Origin: an uncultured Clostridia bacterium
GTDB lineage: Bacteria > Bacillota > Clostridia > TANB77 > CAG-508
DNA: 36,241 nucleotides
Reading direction: 5' to 3'
Assembly (NCBI GenBank): GCA_944392945.1
Contig: CALXYJ010000014.1
Location: forward strand, 1 to 36,241
Positions 8,039-16,218 of this stretch are shown one piece after another. Numbering within the stretch: the stretch's first letter is position 1; each line of letters opens with the position of its first letter. The translations under genes and the position numbers were made by a program. The notes beneath the pieces were generated by a model. It did not search any database. It was not told the DNA's origin and was given only the letters and a program-made list of their open reading frames with translations.

Positions 8039-9113
8039 ATGGATAAATTGGATTTTGAAAAAGTAACAAAACATATAAACATTTTAAATGTAGCATATCA
8101 TCTTTGTTTAGAGATTATAGAAACAAAGGGTTATGAAAATAAAGCAATATGTCCGTTTTGTCGGATATAATAAAAATAGTAAAGTTCCTACAATGTCTTT
8201 AAATTCTGAAACTAATAAGTACTGTTGTTCAAGATGTGGTGCTGGAGGATATTCAATAGGATTATATGCCCGAGTTAAGAAAATAAGTAATCAAGAAGCA
8301 TATAATGAACTGCTTAAAATGGATTGTTATTCTCCAAATAAAGTAGAAGTTGAAATTAGTCCTATAAATATACTAGCGGATATAGAGTTAAGAGATAAAG
8401 TATATAGAGATTTACTAGATAAGTTAAAATTGGAAGGACAACATAAAAATTATTTAAGAAAAATAGGACTATTAGATAGTTCTATTGAAGATAATTTATA
8501 TAGAACTGTGCCTAAAAATTATATTAAAAGAAGATTAATATCTCATATCTTATCTAAAAAGTATGATCTTGCAGGAATACCAGGTATGTTTCAAGAGGAA
8601 GATTTTAAGTGGTGTTTTAATAGGTATAATGGTTTTTTTGTCCCAGTTTTTGATAACAATGGATACATACAAGGCTTATCAATTCATTTAGATAAACCAT
8701 TCAATAATTCAGAAGATATATGGTTTTCAAGTAATGGAAAAATTAATGGAACAGCCACTAAAAATTATATAATGAAAAGCAATATAACACATAATACGAC
8801 GAATGTAATTTTAACAGATAGCTTTATATTGGGACATCTTATAAAAGATACTTTGAATTTACCAGTTATAAGCTTTCAGAATATATCTAATTCATATATG
8901 ATTTTAAACGAAATACAAAATACTAATGTTAGAAATATTACTTTTATAATACGAACGCCAAATTGTAACAATAATTTAGACTACATTATAAATCGTATTT
9001 TTCGTGATTTATTGCCACTTGGTTACAATTTAGATACCAAGTGTGTTTCAAATTATAAAGATATTTTTAATTTAGATTTTTTTGATAATAGTTTATTAGT
9101 TAAAACAATTTAA
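8039..9113 (+). CDS. DnaG-like CHC2 zinc-finger primase protein, one +1 shift needed
   Basis: The ATG at 8039 follows AAAGAAAGGA and lies 18 bases after ardC. The first 42 codons end in AICPFC then CGG ATA TAA. Skipping C8162 gives CPFCGYNKNSKVP and continues in the frame that stops at 9113, giving 357 residues. The join rebuilds a CHC2-type zinc finger: CPFCG, then YCCSRCGAGGYSIGLY. A TOPRIM-like strand (NVILTDSFILGHLI, about residue 258) follows a middle domain. Conjugative elements often carry such primases to start the complementary strand in the recipient. An internal start in the second frame would lose the first cysteine pair, so I reject it. Whether the TOPRIM centre is catalytic is unclear. 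Confidence 0.8.
8162..8165 (+). other. +1 recoding site CGGA in the primase gene
   Basis: In-frame CGG follows TGT, exactly between the second cysteine and the conserved glycine of the CPFCG zinc-finger motif. Read normally the protein ends two codons later (ATA TAA). Skipping the C gives GGA (Gly). Confidence 0.88.
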
Positions 9114-9120
9114 CAAATTT

Positions 9121-9157
9121 AGAGGTCTATTCATATATTTATGAATAGACCTCTTTT
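9121..9157 (+). terminator. Intrinsic terminator of the DNA-processing operon
   Basis: A perfect 15-bp stem (9121-9135 with 9140-9154, loop TATT) runs into a short T run. It starts 8 bases after the primase stop codon and separates this operon from the M14 peptidase gene. Confidence 0.85.
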
Positions 9158-9267
9158 ACACTATCATCTATCTAAATCCACATTTTGTTTAAGTGTTAAG
9201 AATTACGAGTATTATGTATTCATAGAGAACAATTCTCTAAATAAAATAAGAAAGAAGGTTGATAAAC

Positions 9268-11544
9268 ATGACAAATCAAGAAATGTTTAATCAAAAATTA
9301 AAAGAATTAGGCTATGATGATATGCCTGAAGGGATTCTATTAATTGGTGAAAAAAAAGAAGAGTTATTAGAATTCATTAACAACAATAGTAAAGGAGGTT
9401 ATTCAATATCTGCTGACGGAAAAATTGATAACGAAAAATTTGGTCAAGAAACTCAATTAGATGCAATACTAAAAAAACTTCAAGAAGAACAAAAAAATAT
9501 AATAATGTTGGTAGAAAATTTAAGTAACATTGAAAAAGATAGTCCAGTTGTTGCTTATATTGATGATTCAGAAAAATCTAGAATACTTGTAATTGATTCT
9601 ACATATTTCGATGAAAACAAATTAGTAACAAGAGAATATGATGGAGAAAAATTTGAGCTAAAAGAAAATCCTGCATTAGTAGATTATATTATTAAAAAAA
9701 TGTTGAAAAGTAATAAACCTCAAATTGTACCAATGGGAAGAGATGAGATAAATGCTACTGCTACTTCTGCAACAAATGTTTATGCAGGTCCAAGTTCATC
9801 TACGTATGCATCAATCGGTAGTATTAGTAAAGATGAAGGAGTTGTAGTTATTGGAGAAAGCTTAGGTTGGTATCATATTAGATATTTTATTACAAACTCA
9901 AATCAAGAAAAAATGGGATATGTTCCTAAATCATTAATATCTACGTCGGTTTCTACAAGTGAAGAAGATTTCTATGGAGCCTTTGCATATGCAAAATCTG
10001 CGATACAAGTTAAAAGTACACAAAACTTTAATGATTCTGTAAGTGGTTTTGGGAGTCTTTCAATTCATGAAGGATTAACTTTACTATATTCTTATGATTA
10101 TTTTGGAAACAGAATATCTTTTATTGAATATAGTACAATAAATGGAACCAAAAGAGGCTATGTATATGAGAGTGATATTGTTCAGCCAATATCAAATAGT
10201 AGTGTTGCAAGACTTACTTCTAAAACTAATGCTTCTGGTGTACCTAGTACTACAAACTCAGCTAGCATAGGTACAATTGGAGTTAATGAATTGGTGGCAG
10301 TATTAGCAAAAGAGACTGATTGGTTATATGTTGAATACAACACAGCAACTAATAGGAAAAGAGCATACATTCCAGATGCAAATGTAGTACATTATCATAG
10401 ACCTAGTCGTTTTCCAGATTTTTATAAAAACAGACAAAATGCTTATGCAATAGCAAGAGAGCCTATTTATGCCGGTCCTAATACTACTTATGCTAATATT
10501 GGTACAGTAAATAATGAAGCAATAATTACCTGTTCAACAAATGATGGAGGTTTTAATGAATTGACATATGTTGAATACTGGATAACAGGCTCAAAAAATA
10601 AGAAATCAGGATATATGAATCCATTAAGTGTTTCTACAGAACAGCCTATGGAAAATAATGCTTTAACTGAATTAGATCAATCTTATCCATATTTTGGAGA
10701 TAAGCAATATTTAGGTATGAGTCAAATGAACAGAGAAATGTACTATTATCAAGCTGGTTCTGGAGAAAATCATGCGTTTTTAATATTTAACCAACATGGT
10801 TGGGAAGATGGTAAAAAAAGTGACGGCTCATATTATCATGGAGATGGAAACATGCTAGTTAGATTAGCAAAAAATTTTCTTGAAAGATTTAGACTTGATG
10901 AACAAATTTCTAGTGAAGATAGAACCAATATATTAAATAAATGGACAATATTTATTTTTCCATGTTGTAATCCAGATGGTATAGTTAATGGTTGGACAAA
11001 TGATGGCTTTGGAAGATGCAATGTGAATGGAATTGACCCAAATAGAAATTGGCCTGGAAATTTTGTCCCTCGTACTTCCACAGAGTCTCCTACTGATAAA
11101 AGAAATTATACGGGAGAAACGCCATTAGGAGCACTAGAATCTGTACATTTGTATGATAAATTGTTAGAAAAACGAGGAAATGGTAAAAATGTTGTTTTAG
11201 ATATTCATGGATGGGAAAACGACTTTATTAGTAGAAGTGAAGATCTATCAGAATTCTTTGTAGATAGGTTAAAAACAATAAATTCAAATTTTTATTTTAA
11301 ACAAATCTATAATTCGAGTGATGATAAAGGATACTTAATTTCATGGGCACATAATCCTGTTACACAAGAAGAACTAGATAACTTTGCTGATAAAAAAGCT
11401 AATACAACTAATTATCCAGGAATAGGGGCAACATCTGCCATTATTGAACTACCACCAACAACAAATTATGAAGTAGATAACATAGAAGCAAAATACGGAT
11501 TACAATTATTTAACGGTATAATAGATATGCTAAAAAAATTTTAA
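9268..11544 (+). CDS. M14-type zinc carboxypeptidase with SH3-like repeats
   Basis: I choose the ATG at 9268 (site AAGAAGG, 8 bases upstream) over the in-frame TTG at 9259. No signal peptide is visible. Residues ~160-460 hold repeated SH3-like beta domains with the pattern VYAGPSS..YASIGSISKDE, three or four copies. The C-terminal catalytic part shows M14 landmarks in order: NQHGWED (zinc His and Glu), FPCCNPDG, IDPNRNWPG (substrate Arg), the second zinc His in LDIHGWEND, and the catalytic Glu in AIIELPPT near the end. SH3 repeats plus M14 fit a peptidoglycan-peptide hydrolase. Export without a signal peptide would need the holin or a lysis event. A second truncated copy lies downstream. Confidence 0.85.
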   Translation: MTNQEMFNQKLKELGYDDMPEGILLIGEKKEELLEFINNNSKGGYSISADGKIDNEKFGQETQLDAILKKLQEEQKNIIMLVENLSNIEKDSPVVAYIDDSEKSRILVIDSTYFDENKLVTREYDGEKFELKENPALVDYIIKKMLKSNKPQIVPMGRDEINATATSATNVYAGPSSSTYASIGSISKDEGVVVIGESLGWYHIRYFITNSNQEKMGYVPKSLISTSVSTSEEDFYGAFAYAKSAIQVKSTQNFNDSVSGFGSLSIHEGLTLLYSYDYFGNRISFIEYSTINGTKRGYVYESDIVQPISNSSVARLTSKTNASGVPSTTNSASIGTIGVNELVAVLAKETDWLYVEYNTATNRKRAYIPDANVVHYHRPSRFPDFYKNRQNAYAIAREPIYAGPNTTYANIGTVNNEAIITCSTNDGGFNELTYVEYWITGSKNKKSGYMNPLSVSTEQPMENNALTELDQSYPYFGDKQYLGMSQMNREMYYYQAGSGENHAFLIFNQHGWEDGKKSDGSYYHGDGNMLVRLAKNFLERFRLDEQISSEDRTNILNKWTIFIFPCCNPDGIVNGWTNDGFGRCNVNGIDPNRNWPGNFVPRTSTESPTDKRNYTGETPLGALESVHLYDKLLEKRGNGKNVVLDIHGWENDFISRSEDLSEFFVDRLKTINSNFYFKQIYNSSDDKGYLISWAHNPVTQEELDNFADKKANTTNYPGIGATSAIIELPPTTNYEVDNIEAKYGLQLFNGIIDMLKKF

Positions 11545-11570
11545 AATAATAGGAATATTTAGTGTTTATA

Positions 11571-11579
11571 TGTTATAAT
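11571..11579 (+). promoter_or_regulatory. Extended -10 promoter element
   Basis: TGTTATAAT (TGn plus TATAAT) lies 17 bases before the ATG of the next gene, so the leader would be only about ten bases. No convincing -35 is visible, as is common for extended -10 promoters. Confidence 0.5.
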
Positions 11580-11595
11580 GTAGTTGGTGATATTA

Positions 11596-12144
11596 ATGAA
11601 AAATAAAATAATAATTTTTATTGTTATATTAATTTTTATATTAGCGATAATAAGTATAGGAATTCTAATATATCAAAAAGATATTTTAGAACAAGAAAAA
11701 AATTCGCTAATTAATAAAATTTCTGATAGTAGTAATCAGATTAATATGCTAAATAATGAAAATGCAGAACTAAAAAATAGTATAGAAGATACGATAACGG
11801 CTTTATCCGATAATACTATTTTTGATAATACTTCTATAGAAGGTCTTGAACCTATATCACAAGAAACAGCTATAAATAATTTTAATAAATATATAGAAAA
11901 AAATAAATGTATAAATAATGAGGAAAATAAAAACAAAAAATTGTTAAAAGTAGAAATAGAAGACCAATATCCAAATAACAGTCTTTCATATGAAGTATGG
12001 AAATTTAATAAACAACCTAAAACTGCTGACTTTACTAGGAAATGTTATACTTTATATTACCAAATAGGAGATTTTAATTACTTAGAAGGGTATGTAGATT
12101 ATTATACAGGAAAAGTAATTGGAGGTTATATTCATGGTGTTTAA
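11596..12144 (+). CDS. Small membrane-anchored protein, PepSY-like C-terminus (copy 1)
   Basis: 182 residues from the ATG at 11596. It has one N-terminal membrane segment (IIIFIVILIFILAIISIGIL), a coiled-coil stretch (about residues 30-60) and a C-terminal domain ending GYVDYYTGKVIGGYIHGV, which resembles the strand-turn of PepSY domains. A paralogue at 12770 has the same layout and ends GYVDIDSGKLLGIHGEGV. Each copy lies directly after an M14 peptidase. PepSY domains often inhibit or fold proteases, so an inhibitor or immunity role is inferred, not shown. Confidence 0.6.
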   Translation: MKNKIIIFIVILIFILAIISIGILIYQKDILEQEKNSLINKISDSSNQINMLNNENAELKNSIEDTITALSDNTIFDNTSIEGLEPISQETAINNFNKYIEKNKCINNEENKNKKLLKVEIEDQYPNNSLSYEVWKFNKQPKTADFTRKCYTLYYQIGDFNYLEGYVDYYTGKVIGGYIHGV

Positions 12145-12182
12145 GACAAAATGTAAATAAGATTTGTTTACAGAGTTATAAA

Positions 12183-12674
12183 TACATTGGATCTTTTGGA
12201 AGATGTTTTTATAACGGTTTAGATCCTAACAGAAACTGGGCTGGTAATTTTAAAGTAGACTCTTCTTTAAGAAATAAAACTGGCTCAATACCTTTCCAAG
12301 CGATTGAATTGAAAAATTTAAGAGATTGTTTACGTAGTAATAGAAGTACATCTGGTAAAAATGTATTATTAGATATTCATGGTTGGTATAATACTACATA
12401 TGGTGACTATAGTGTTGCTAAATATTATATTTCAGGTATGAATTTAGGTAATAATACAGGAACATATGGTTCAGGATATTTAATGAACTGGGCTAATAAT
12501 CCTACTACTGAATCAACTGATGAAAACGCAAGTAATCAAGCAGGAATTGGAGCTGATGCTGTATCTTTGGTTGAATTAAAGCCAACTATCGATTATAGTA
12601 TTAATAAAATTGAAAATGACTATGGATTACAATTTTATAATTCTACAATGAATTTATTGAAAGAATATAATTAA
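12183..12674 (+). pseudogene. C-terminal remnant of a second M14 peptidase
   Basis: The frame encodes GSFGRCFYNGLDPNRNWAG, then LLDIHGWYNT and VSLVELKPTIDYS, matching the C-terminal ~160 residues of the intact M14 peptidase upstream (FGRCNVNGIDPNRNWPG, LDIHGWEND, IIELPPTTNY). The N-terminal repeats and the first zinc motif are absent, and the similarity begins abruptly shortly after the preceding gene's stop. The remnant keeps an intact C-terminal frame to TAA. Most likely a relic of tandem duplication and deletion; a short product from the TTG at 12309 cannot be excluded. Confidence 0.75.
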
Positions 12675-12696
12675 TTAAAATGTCCTATAGTTAAAA

Positions 12697-12730
12697 ATAA
12701 AGGGAATATAAATATTCCCTTTATTTTTTT
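12697..12730 (+). terminator. Intrinsic terminator
   Basis: A perfect inverted repeat (AAAGGGAATAT with ATATTCCCTTT around a short A/T loop) is followed by ATTTTTTT. It lies about 25 bases after the M14 remnant. Confidence 0.8.
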
Positions 12731-12769
12731 ATTTCTTTATGCTAAAATTATACTAGGAGTTGATTAGAA

Positions 12770-13222
12770 ATGAAAAATAAATTAAATATTATATTTACCG
12801 TTGTGCTAATTATTCTAACTATTGGAATAATATATTTATGTATTAAAAATAATTCATTAAAAAATGAATTAATGGCTTCTAAAAATTCTAGTTTAGAAGC
12901 TACTAAAATTATGGAAGAAACCAATGATAATACATCTAAAAAAATTACAGAAGAACAAGCAATAAAAATTGTTGAAGACTATAGAATAAATACATTATTA
13001 GATACTACAAATTCATATAAATTTAAAGAAATAAAAGAAGAAACGGTCAATATTGAAAACAGATATTTAACAGCTAATAATAACTATTTAATTAATATAG
13101 AAAAATCTAGTGTAAATGTTTATGCTGTATATTATTCTCTTGATGATAATACAGATAAATTTACAGGATATGTTGATATTGATAGTGGTAAATTACTTGG
13201 AATCCATGGAGAAGGAGTGTAA
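12770..13222 (+). CDS. Small membrane-anchored protein, PepSY-like C-terminus (copy 2)
   Basis: 150 residues; TAGGAG site before the ATG and an extended -10-like TGCTAAAAT just upstream. N-terminal membrane segment (IIFTVVLIILTIGIIYLCI), then a short linker and a domain starting KKITEEQAIKIVEDY and ending FTGYVDIDSGKLLGIHGEGV, typical of PepSY-like folds (EEA.K.V...GYVD..TGK). Paralogue of the protein at 11596, and likewise placed after an M14 gene (here a remnant). It is the more PepSY-like of the two. Confidence 0.65.
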   Translation: MKNKLNIIFTVVLIILTIGIIYLCIKNNSLKNELMASKNSSLEATKIMEETNDNTSKKITEEQAIKIVEDYRINTLLDTTNSYKFKEIKEETVNIENRYLTANNNYLINIEKSSVNVYAVYYSLDDNTDKFTGYVDIDSGKLLGIHGEGV

Positions 13223-13284
13223 ATTTAATTATTTTTTAAATATTTTAAATAATAATTTTAAAATAAAAAAAGGATACTATTTGT

Positions 13285-13500
13285 GAAGTGCACCCAAAAT
13301 GTTAGAAAAAAAATCTAACATTTGAAGGTGTATTTTTTATGAGCGAATATTCAAATAAATTTAAATTAAAAGTATTTGAATATTGTATCAACGAACATCA
13401 TAACTAACAAGATGTTGAAAAACATTTTGAAATTAGTCATTAACATTTAATCCGATGGATAAAACAATATTAAACTACTAAGCTCTACTTAATATAATTT
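13285..13500 (+). mobile_element. Degenerate IS3-type insertion sequence remnant (orfA start)
   Basis: The left end GAAGTGCACCCAAAATGTTAG looks like IS150-group IS3 terminal repeats of Clostridia; it contains a hairpin (AATGTTAGA with TCTAACATT). A start at 13339 opens a short OrfA-like helix-turn-helix frame (SEYSNKFKLKVFEY, then QDVEKHFEISH, then HLIRWIKQY) interrupted by three in-frame TAA codons. No orfB or right end is visible. Clearly dead. It explains the otherwise gene-free stretch between 13222 and 13545. Confidence 0.7.
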
Positions 13501-13544
13501 TTCAATAAATTTATATTATTATAACTCTAAAAGGAGTGAATAAT

Positions 13545-14063
13545 ATGGAACAAGAATTTTTAAAAATTTTTAACAAGGTTTCTAGTATTATAAGTATTAT
13601 ATGCACTTTTATAACTAATGTTTTAGGAACACATTGGATTTTATTTCTAGGATACCTAATATTAAATATCTTTGATTATATTACAGGAACTATAAAATCA
13701 AAGATAAAAAAAGAAGAAAGCTCAATTAAAGGATTAATCGGTATAGTGAAAAAAATATGCTACTGGATTCTTATTGGAGTAGCTTTTTTAATATCATATT
13801 TATTAGTAGATATAGGTTCTTGTATAAATATTAATTTAGAATTTGTTATGTTGTTCGGATGGTTTACATTGACTTGCTTGTTTATAAACGAGGCAAGAAG
13901 TATCATTGAAAATCTGATAGAAATAGGGATAAAAGTACCATCATTTTTAAAAAATGGATTGGAAATTTATAATAAAATACTTGAAAATACCATTGATAAG
14001 TTGCTTAATAATTCTGCGGAGCAAAACAATAATAATTCATCAAATAAATTTGATAATAAATAG
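13545..14063 (+). CDS. Phage-type holin (toxin secretion/phage lysis family)
   Basis: 172 residues from the ATG at 13545, placed 8 bases after AAGGAG; the in-frame GTG at 13536 would overlap that site. Membrane segments at about residues 10-30, 33-50, 75-95 and 100-120, the second followed by the family motif FDYITGTIKSK. A hydrophilic Asn-rich tail ends the protein. The layout matches the Firmicute holin family that accompanies lysozymes, and a GH25 lysozyme lies 900 bases downstream. On a conjugative element it may help release or local wall opening. Confidence 0.8.
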   Translation: MEQEFLKIFNKVSSIISIICTFITNVLGTHWILFLGYLILNIFDYITGTIKSKIKKEESSIKGLIGIVKKICYWILIGVAFLISYLLVDIGSCININLEFVMLFGWFTLTCLFINEARSIIENLIEIGIKVPSFLKNGLEIYNKILENTIDKLLNNSAEQNNNNSSNKFDNK

Positions 14064-14111
14064 AAAATATATTATTATCAATAATTTCTTTATAAGATAT
14101 ATATGAAAATT

Positions 14112-14131
14112 AAGACCATTGTGGTCTTTTT
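14112..14131 (+). terminator. Intrinsic terminator after the holin gene
   Basis: AAGACCA and TGGTCTT around a TTG loop, directly followed by a run of T. About 50 bases after the holin stop codon. Confidence 0.85.
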
Positions 14132-14211
14132 TTTATTTAAACAAGATTCGACAACATTTTTATATAAAAAATAATATAATTTGTTATAAAGTAACAATAT
14201 AAATTATAATT

Positions 14212-14357
14212 AAACAAATATTAAGTAAAAATAATGTAATAACCAATATATCAAACAAACTGAGGGATGTTTAATAAAACCTAAACATTGAAAGGGAATT
14301 ACTGTTCATTGTTTATGCCCTCGAGGTGGTTATATGTGTTATTACTTAAATATTGCT
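14212..14357 (+). ncRNA. Large structured leader RNA candidate, class not recognised
   Basis: In a non-coding stretch the ends pair over a long distance: ATTAAGTAA...GTAATAACCA (14219-14245) with TGGTTAT...TTATTACTTAA (14328-14348), with bulges and further AATATT pairing outside. Inside are a GAGGG/CCCTC closing stem (14262-14266 with 14318-14322) and a perfect 7-bp hairpin ATGTTTA/TAAACAT (14268-14274 with 14283-14289). It lies after a terminator and before a second hairpin that hides the ribosome binding site of the sigma-like gene, an arrangement like a riboswitch or other cis-regulator. It has no tRNA landmarks. No known class recognised. Confidence 0.55.
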
Positions 14358-14403
14358 TAAAAAGATATAATATATTAACTTTTTTTATCAATTTTATTAG
14401 AGG

Positions 14404-14441
14404 TCCTCCCAAACAATCAATTTTTATAAATTGATTGGAGG
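14404..14441 (+). promoter_or_regulatory. Hairpin sequestering the ribosome binding site of the sigma-like gene
   Basis: CCTCC (14405-14409) and CAATCAA (14414-14420) face TTGATTG (14431-14437) and GGAGG. The helix thus covers the Shine-Dalgarno of the gene starting at 14450, with a small CAAA bulge. In the closed form translation should be blocked. Together with the structured RNA just upstream it looks like an expression platform. Confidence 0.6.
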
Positions 14442-14449
14442 TAAGGAAT

Positions 14450-14917
14450 TTGATTGGTAGAAAAAGAAGAAAGTTACAAGCTAATCCATATACTATAAAT
14501 TTTTTAGAAGAGAAAAAAACATATAATATTTCTTTTAATTATAATAAAAAGTATTATAGTTTGGAAATATCGAAAGAATTATATAGTTTGTTTGATAAAT
14601 TTGAATTAGAAGATATTTCATATATGAATAAGTATGATAGACATATTGAACATTTACCACTTGATGAAATTCAATTACATAAAAGAATAAGCAACAGAGA
14701 AAAAAGTTTAGAAGAAACAGTTATAGAAAATATAGAAAAACAAAGATTATATACTGCAATTGATAAATTACCACAAATACAGAGAAAAAGAATTTATTTA
14801 TATTATTTTAATAATATGACGCAAAAAGAAATAGCAGCATATGATGGCTGCTCTATAAGGGCTGTTCAATACAGTTTAGATATTGCAACAAAAAATTTAA
14901 AAAACTTTTTAAAATAA
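14450..14917 (+). CDS. Sigma-70 region 4-type regulator
   Basis: 155 residues from TTG at 14450, chosen because GGAGGTAAGG ends four bases before it; the in-frame TTG at 14435 overlaps that site. Residues ~100-155 form a sigma region 4 helix-turn-helix: AIDKLPQIQRKRIYLYYF, MTQKEIAAYDGCSIRAVQYS. The first 90 residues are not region 2-like, so it is not a full ECF sigma factor. Such short proteins occur on Gram-positive phages and elements as late-gene activators. It precedes the lysozyme and Spo0A-like genes and its own translation looks RNA-controlled. Confidence 0.7.
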   Translation: MIGRKRRKLQANPYTINFLEEKKTYNISFNYNKKYYSLEISKELYSLFDKFELEDISYMNKYDRHIEHLPLDEIQLHKRISNREKSLEETVIENIEKQRLYTAIDKLPQIQRKRIYLYYFNNMTQKEIAAYDGCSIRAVQYSLDIATKNLKNFLK

Positions 14918-14943
14918 ACTTCGTAAAAATATAGATTACTGAG

Positions 14944-14981
14944 GAAATAAGTAGGAGTAAAATCTTACTTATTTTCTTTTT
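14944..14981 (+). terminator. Probable intrinsic terminator after the sigma-like gene
   Basis: AAATAAGTA pairs with TACTTATTT, with an additional inner AGTAAAA/TCTTACT region, followed by TCTTTTT. It leaves only a short space before the lysozyme gene's ribosome binding site, so some read-through is likely. Confidence 0.6.
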
Positions 14982-14998
14982 GGAAAGGAGGAATTTAT

Positions 14999-15802
14999 AT
15001 GATAAAAGGTGTAGACATTTCAGAAAATAATGGAGATATAAATATGAGTGCTGTAAAAGAAGCTGGAATTGAATTTGTAATAATTAGGATAGGATATGGT
15101 AAAAATCAAAGTCAAATTGATAAAAAATTTAAGGTTAATTATGAAAATGCCATAAAAAACAATATTCCTGTTGGCATATATTTATATTCTTATGCCACAA
15201 ATATAGACGATGCAGAAAAAGAAGCGGAATTAGTACTGAATAATATAAATGGTCTAAAAATAGAATATCCCATTTTTATTGATATGGAAGATGCGGATAA
15301 GTATAAAGCTAAAAGAAATGTATCTAATGAAACTTGTATAGATATCTGTGAAAAATTTTGCTTAGAAATAGAAAATGCAGGATATTATGCAGGAATATAT
15401 GCTAACTTGGATTGGCTTAATAATAGAATAAATAGTAGCAAATTAGATAGGTTTGATAAATGGGTAGCACAATGGAATAGTACTTGTACATATAAAAAAG
15501 ATTATGGAATGTGGCAATATTCTGATAAAGGAAAAGTAAATGGAATTAAAGGAAATGTTGATTTAAACTATGCTATTTATGATTATCTAAACATTATTAA
15601 AAATGCTGGTTTAAATAATCTTAATGATGTTAGCAATAACATTGTTTATTATACTGTACAACCAGGAGATAATCTTTCGAAAATAGCTGAAAAGTTTGAC
15701 GGCATAACATGGCAAGAAATATATGAATTGAATAAGGAAACAATTGGAGATAACCCTAATTTAATTCATGCTGGTTTAAAACTAATGATAAGGAGGAATT
15801 AA
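14999..15802 (+). CDS. GH25 lysozyme with C-terminal LysM domain
   Basis: 267 residues after GGAAAGGAGG. Residues 1-~200 are a GH25 muramidase: GVDISENNGDIN at the start (catalytic Asp), GIYLYSYATN, YPIFIDMEDADKY (catalytic Asp/Glu pair), GYYAGIYANLDWL, and KWVAQWN with GMWQYSDKGKVNGI. A LysM domain follows at about residues 217-265 (VYYTVQPGDNLSKIAEKF, ending AGLKLMIRR). No signal peptide, so it depends on a holin or other export route; a holin lies upstream. Likely role: opening peptidoglycan, as an endolysin or in conjugation. Confidence 0.92.
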   Translation: MIKGVDISENNGDINMSAVKEAGIEFVIIRIGYGKNQSQIDKKFKVNYENAIKNNIPVGIYLYSYATNIDDAEKEAELVLNNINGLKIEYPIFIDMEDADKYKAKRNVSNETCIDICEKFCLEIENAGYYAGIYANLDWLNNRINSSKLDRFDKWVAQWNSTCTYKKDYGMWQYSDKGKVNGIKGNVDLNYAIYDYLNIIKNAGLNNLNDVSNNIVYYTVQPGDNLSKIAEKFDGITWQEIYELNKETIGDNPNLIHAGLKLMIRRN

Positions 15803-15803
15803 A

Positions 15804-16148
15804 ATGGATGACGTTTATATAAAAAAATTTATTTTGACGGAATTAAAAAAATTTAATTTTAAAGTTTATACAAAAGGGTATAAATATCTTAAAGAAGCTA
15901 TCTATATGTGTATAGTTGATGAAGATGCATTAGATAATTTAAGTAAAAATGTATTCCCTTATATAGCTGAAAAATATAATGAAAAATCTTATTTAAATAT
16001 AAAATGGTGTATTAATCAGGTAATAAATACAATGTACAATAATACGAAACAGGATATTGTTAGTAAATATTTTAATTTAGAATATAATGTAAAACCAAGT
16101 TTAAAACTAATAATTTATACTATTGTATGCAAATATAATTATAGGTAG
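15804..16148 (+). CDS. Stand-alone Spo0A C-terminal-like DNA-binding protein
   Basis: 114 residues, coupled to the lysozyme (AGGAGG inside its end, starts 1 base after its stop). The sequence follows the Spo0A effector domain: ILTELKKFNFKVYTKGYKYL, KEAIYMCIVDEDAL, NVFPYIAEKYNEKSYLNIKW and INQVINTMYNN. In Spo0A this domain binds the 0A box. No receiver domain is attached. It may act as a constitutive activator or a competitor at host or element promoters. A second, larger paralogue follows. Confidence 0.75.
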   Translation: MDDVYIKKFILTELKKFNFKVYTKGYKYLKEAIYMCIVDEDALDNLSKNVFPYIAEKYNEKSYLNIKWCINQVINTMYNNTKQDIVSKYFNLEYNVKPSLKLIIYTIVCKYNYR

Positions 16149-16218
16149 TTAGAAAATAAATTAAAAAAGTGCAATTATATTTCCAAAAAATGTATCTAAC
16201 ATATTGGAGGGTATTAAT

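Noticed and set aside
9181..9220. Promoter for the M14 peptidase (TTGTTT and TATTAT)
   Set aside because: The spacing of 19 bases and the poor -35 are too weak in such AT-rich DNA to claim a promoter.
14212..14357. A tRNA gene that might decode CGGN
   Set aside because: The structure lacks D-arm and T-arm consensus and a CCA-type acceptor. No tRNA-like fold was found in any intergenic stretch of the window, so the decoder must be elsewhere.
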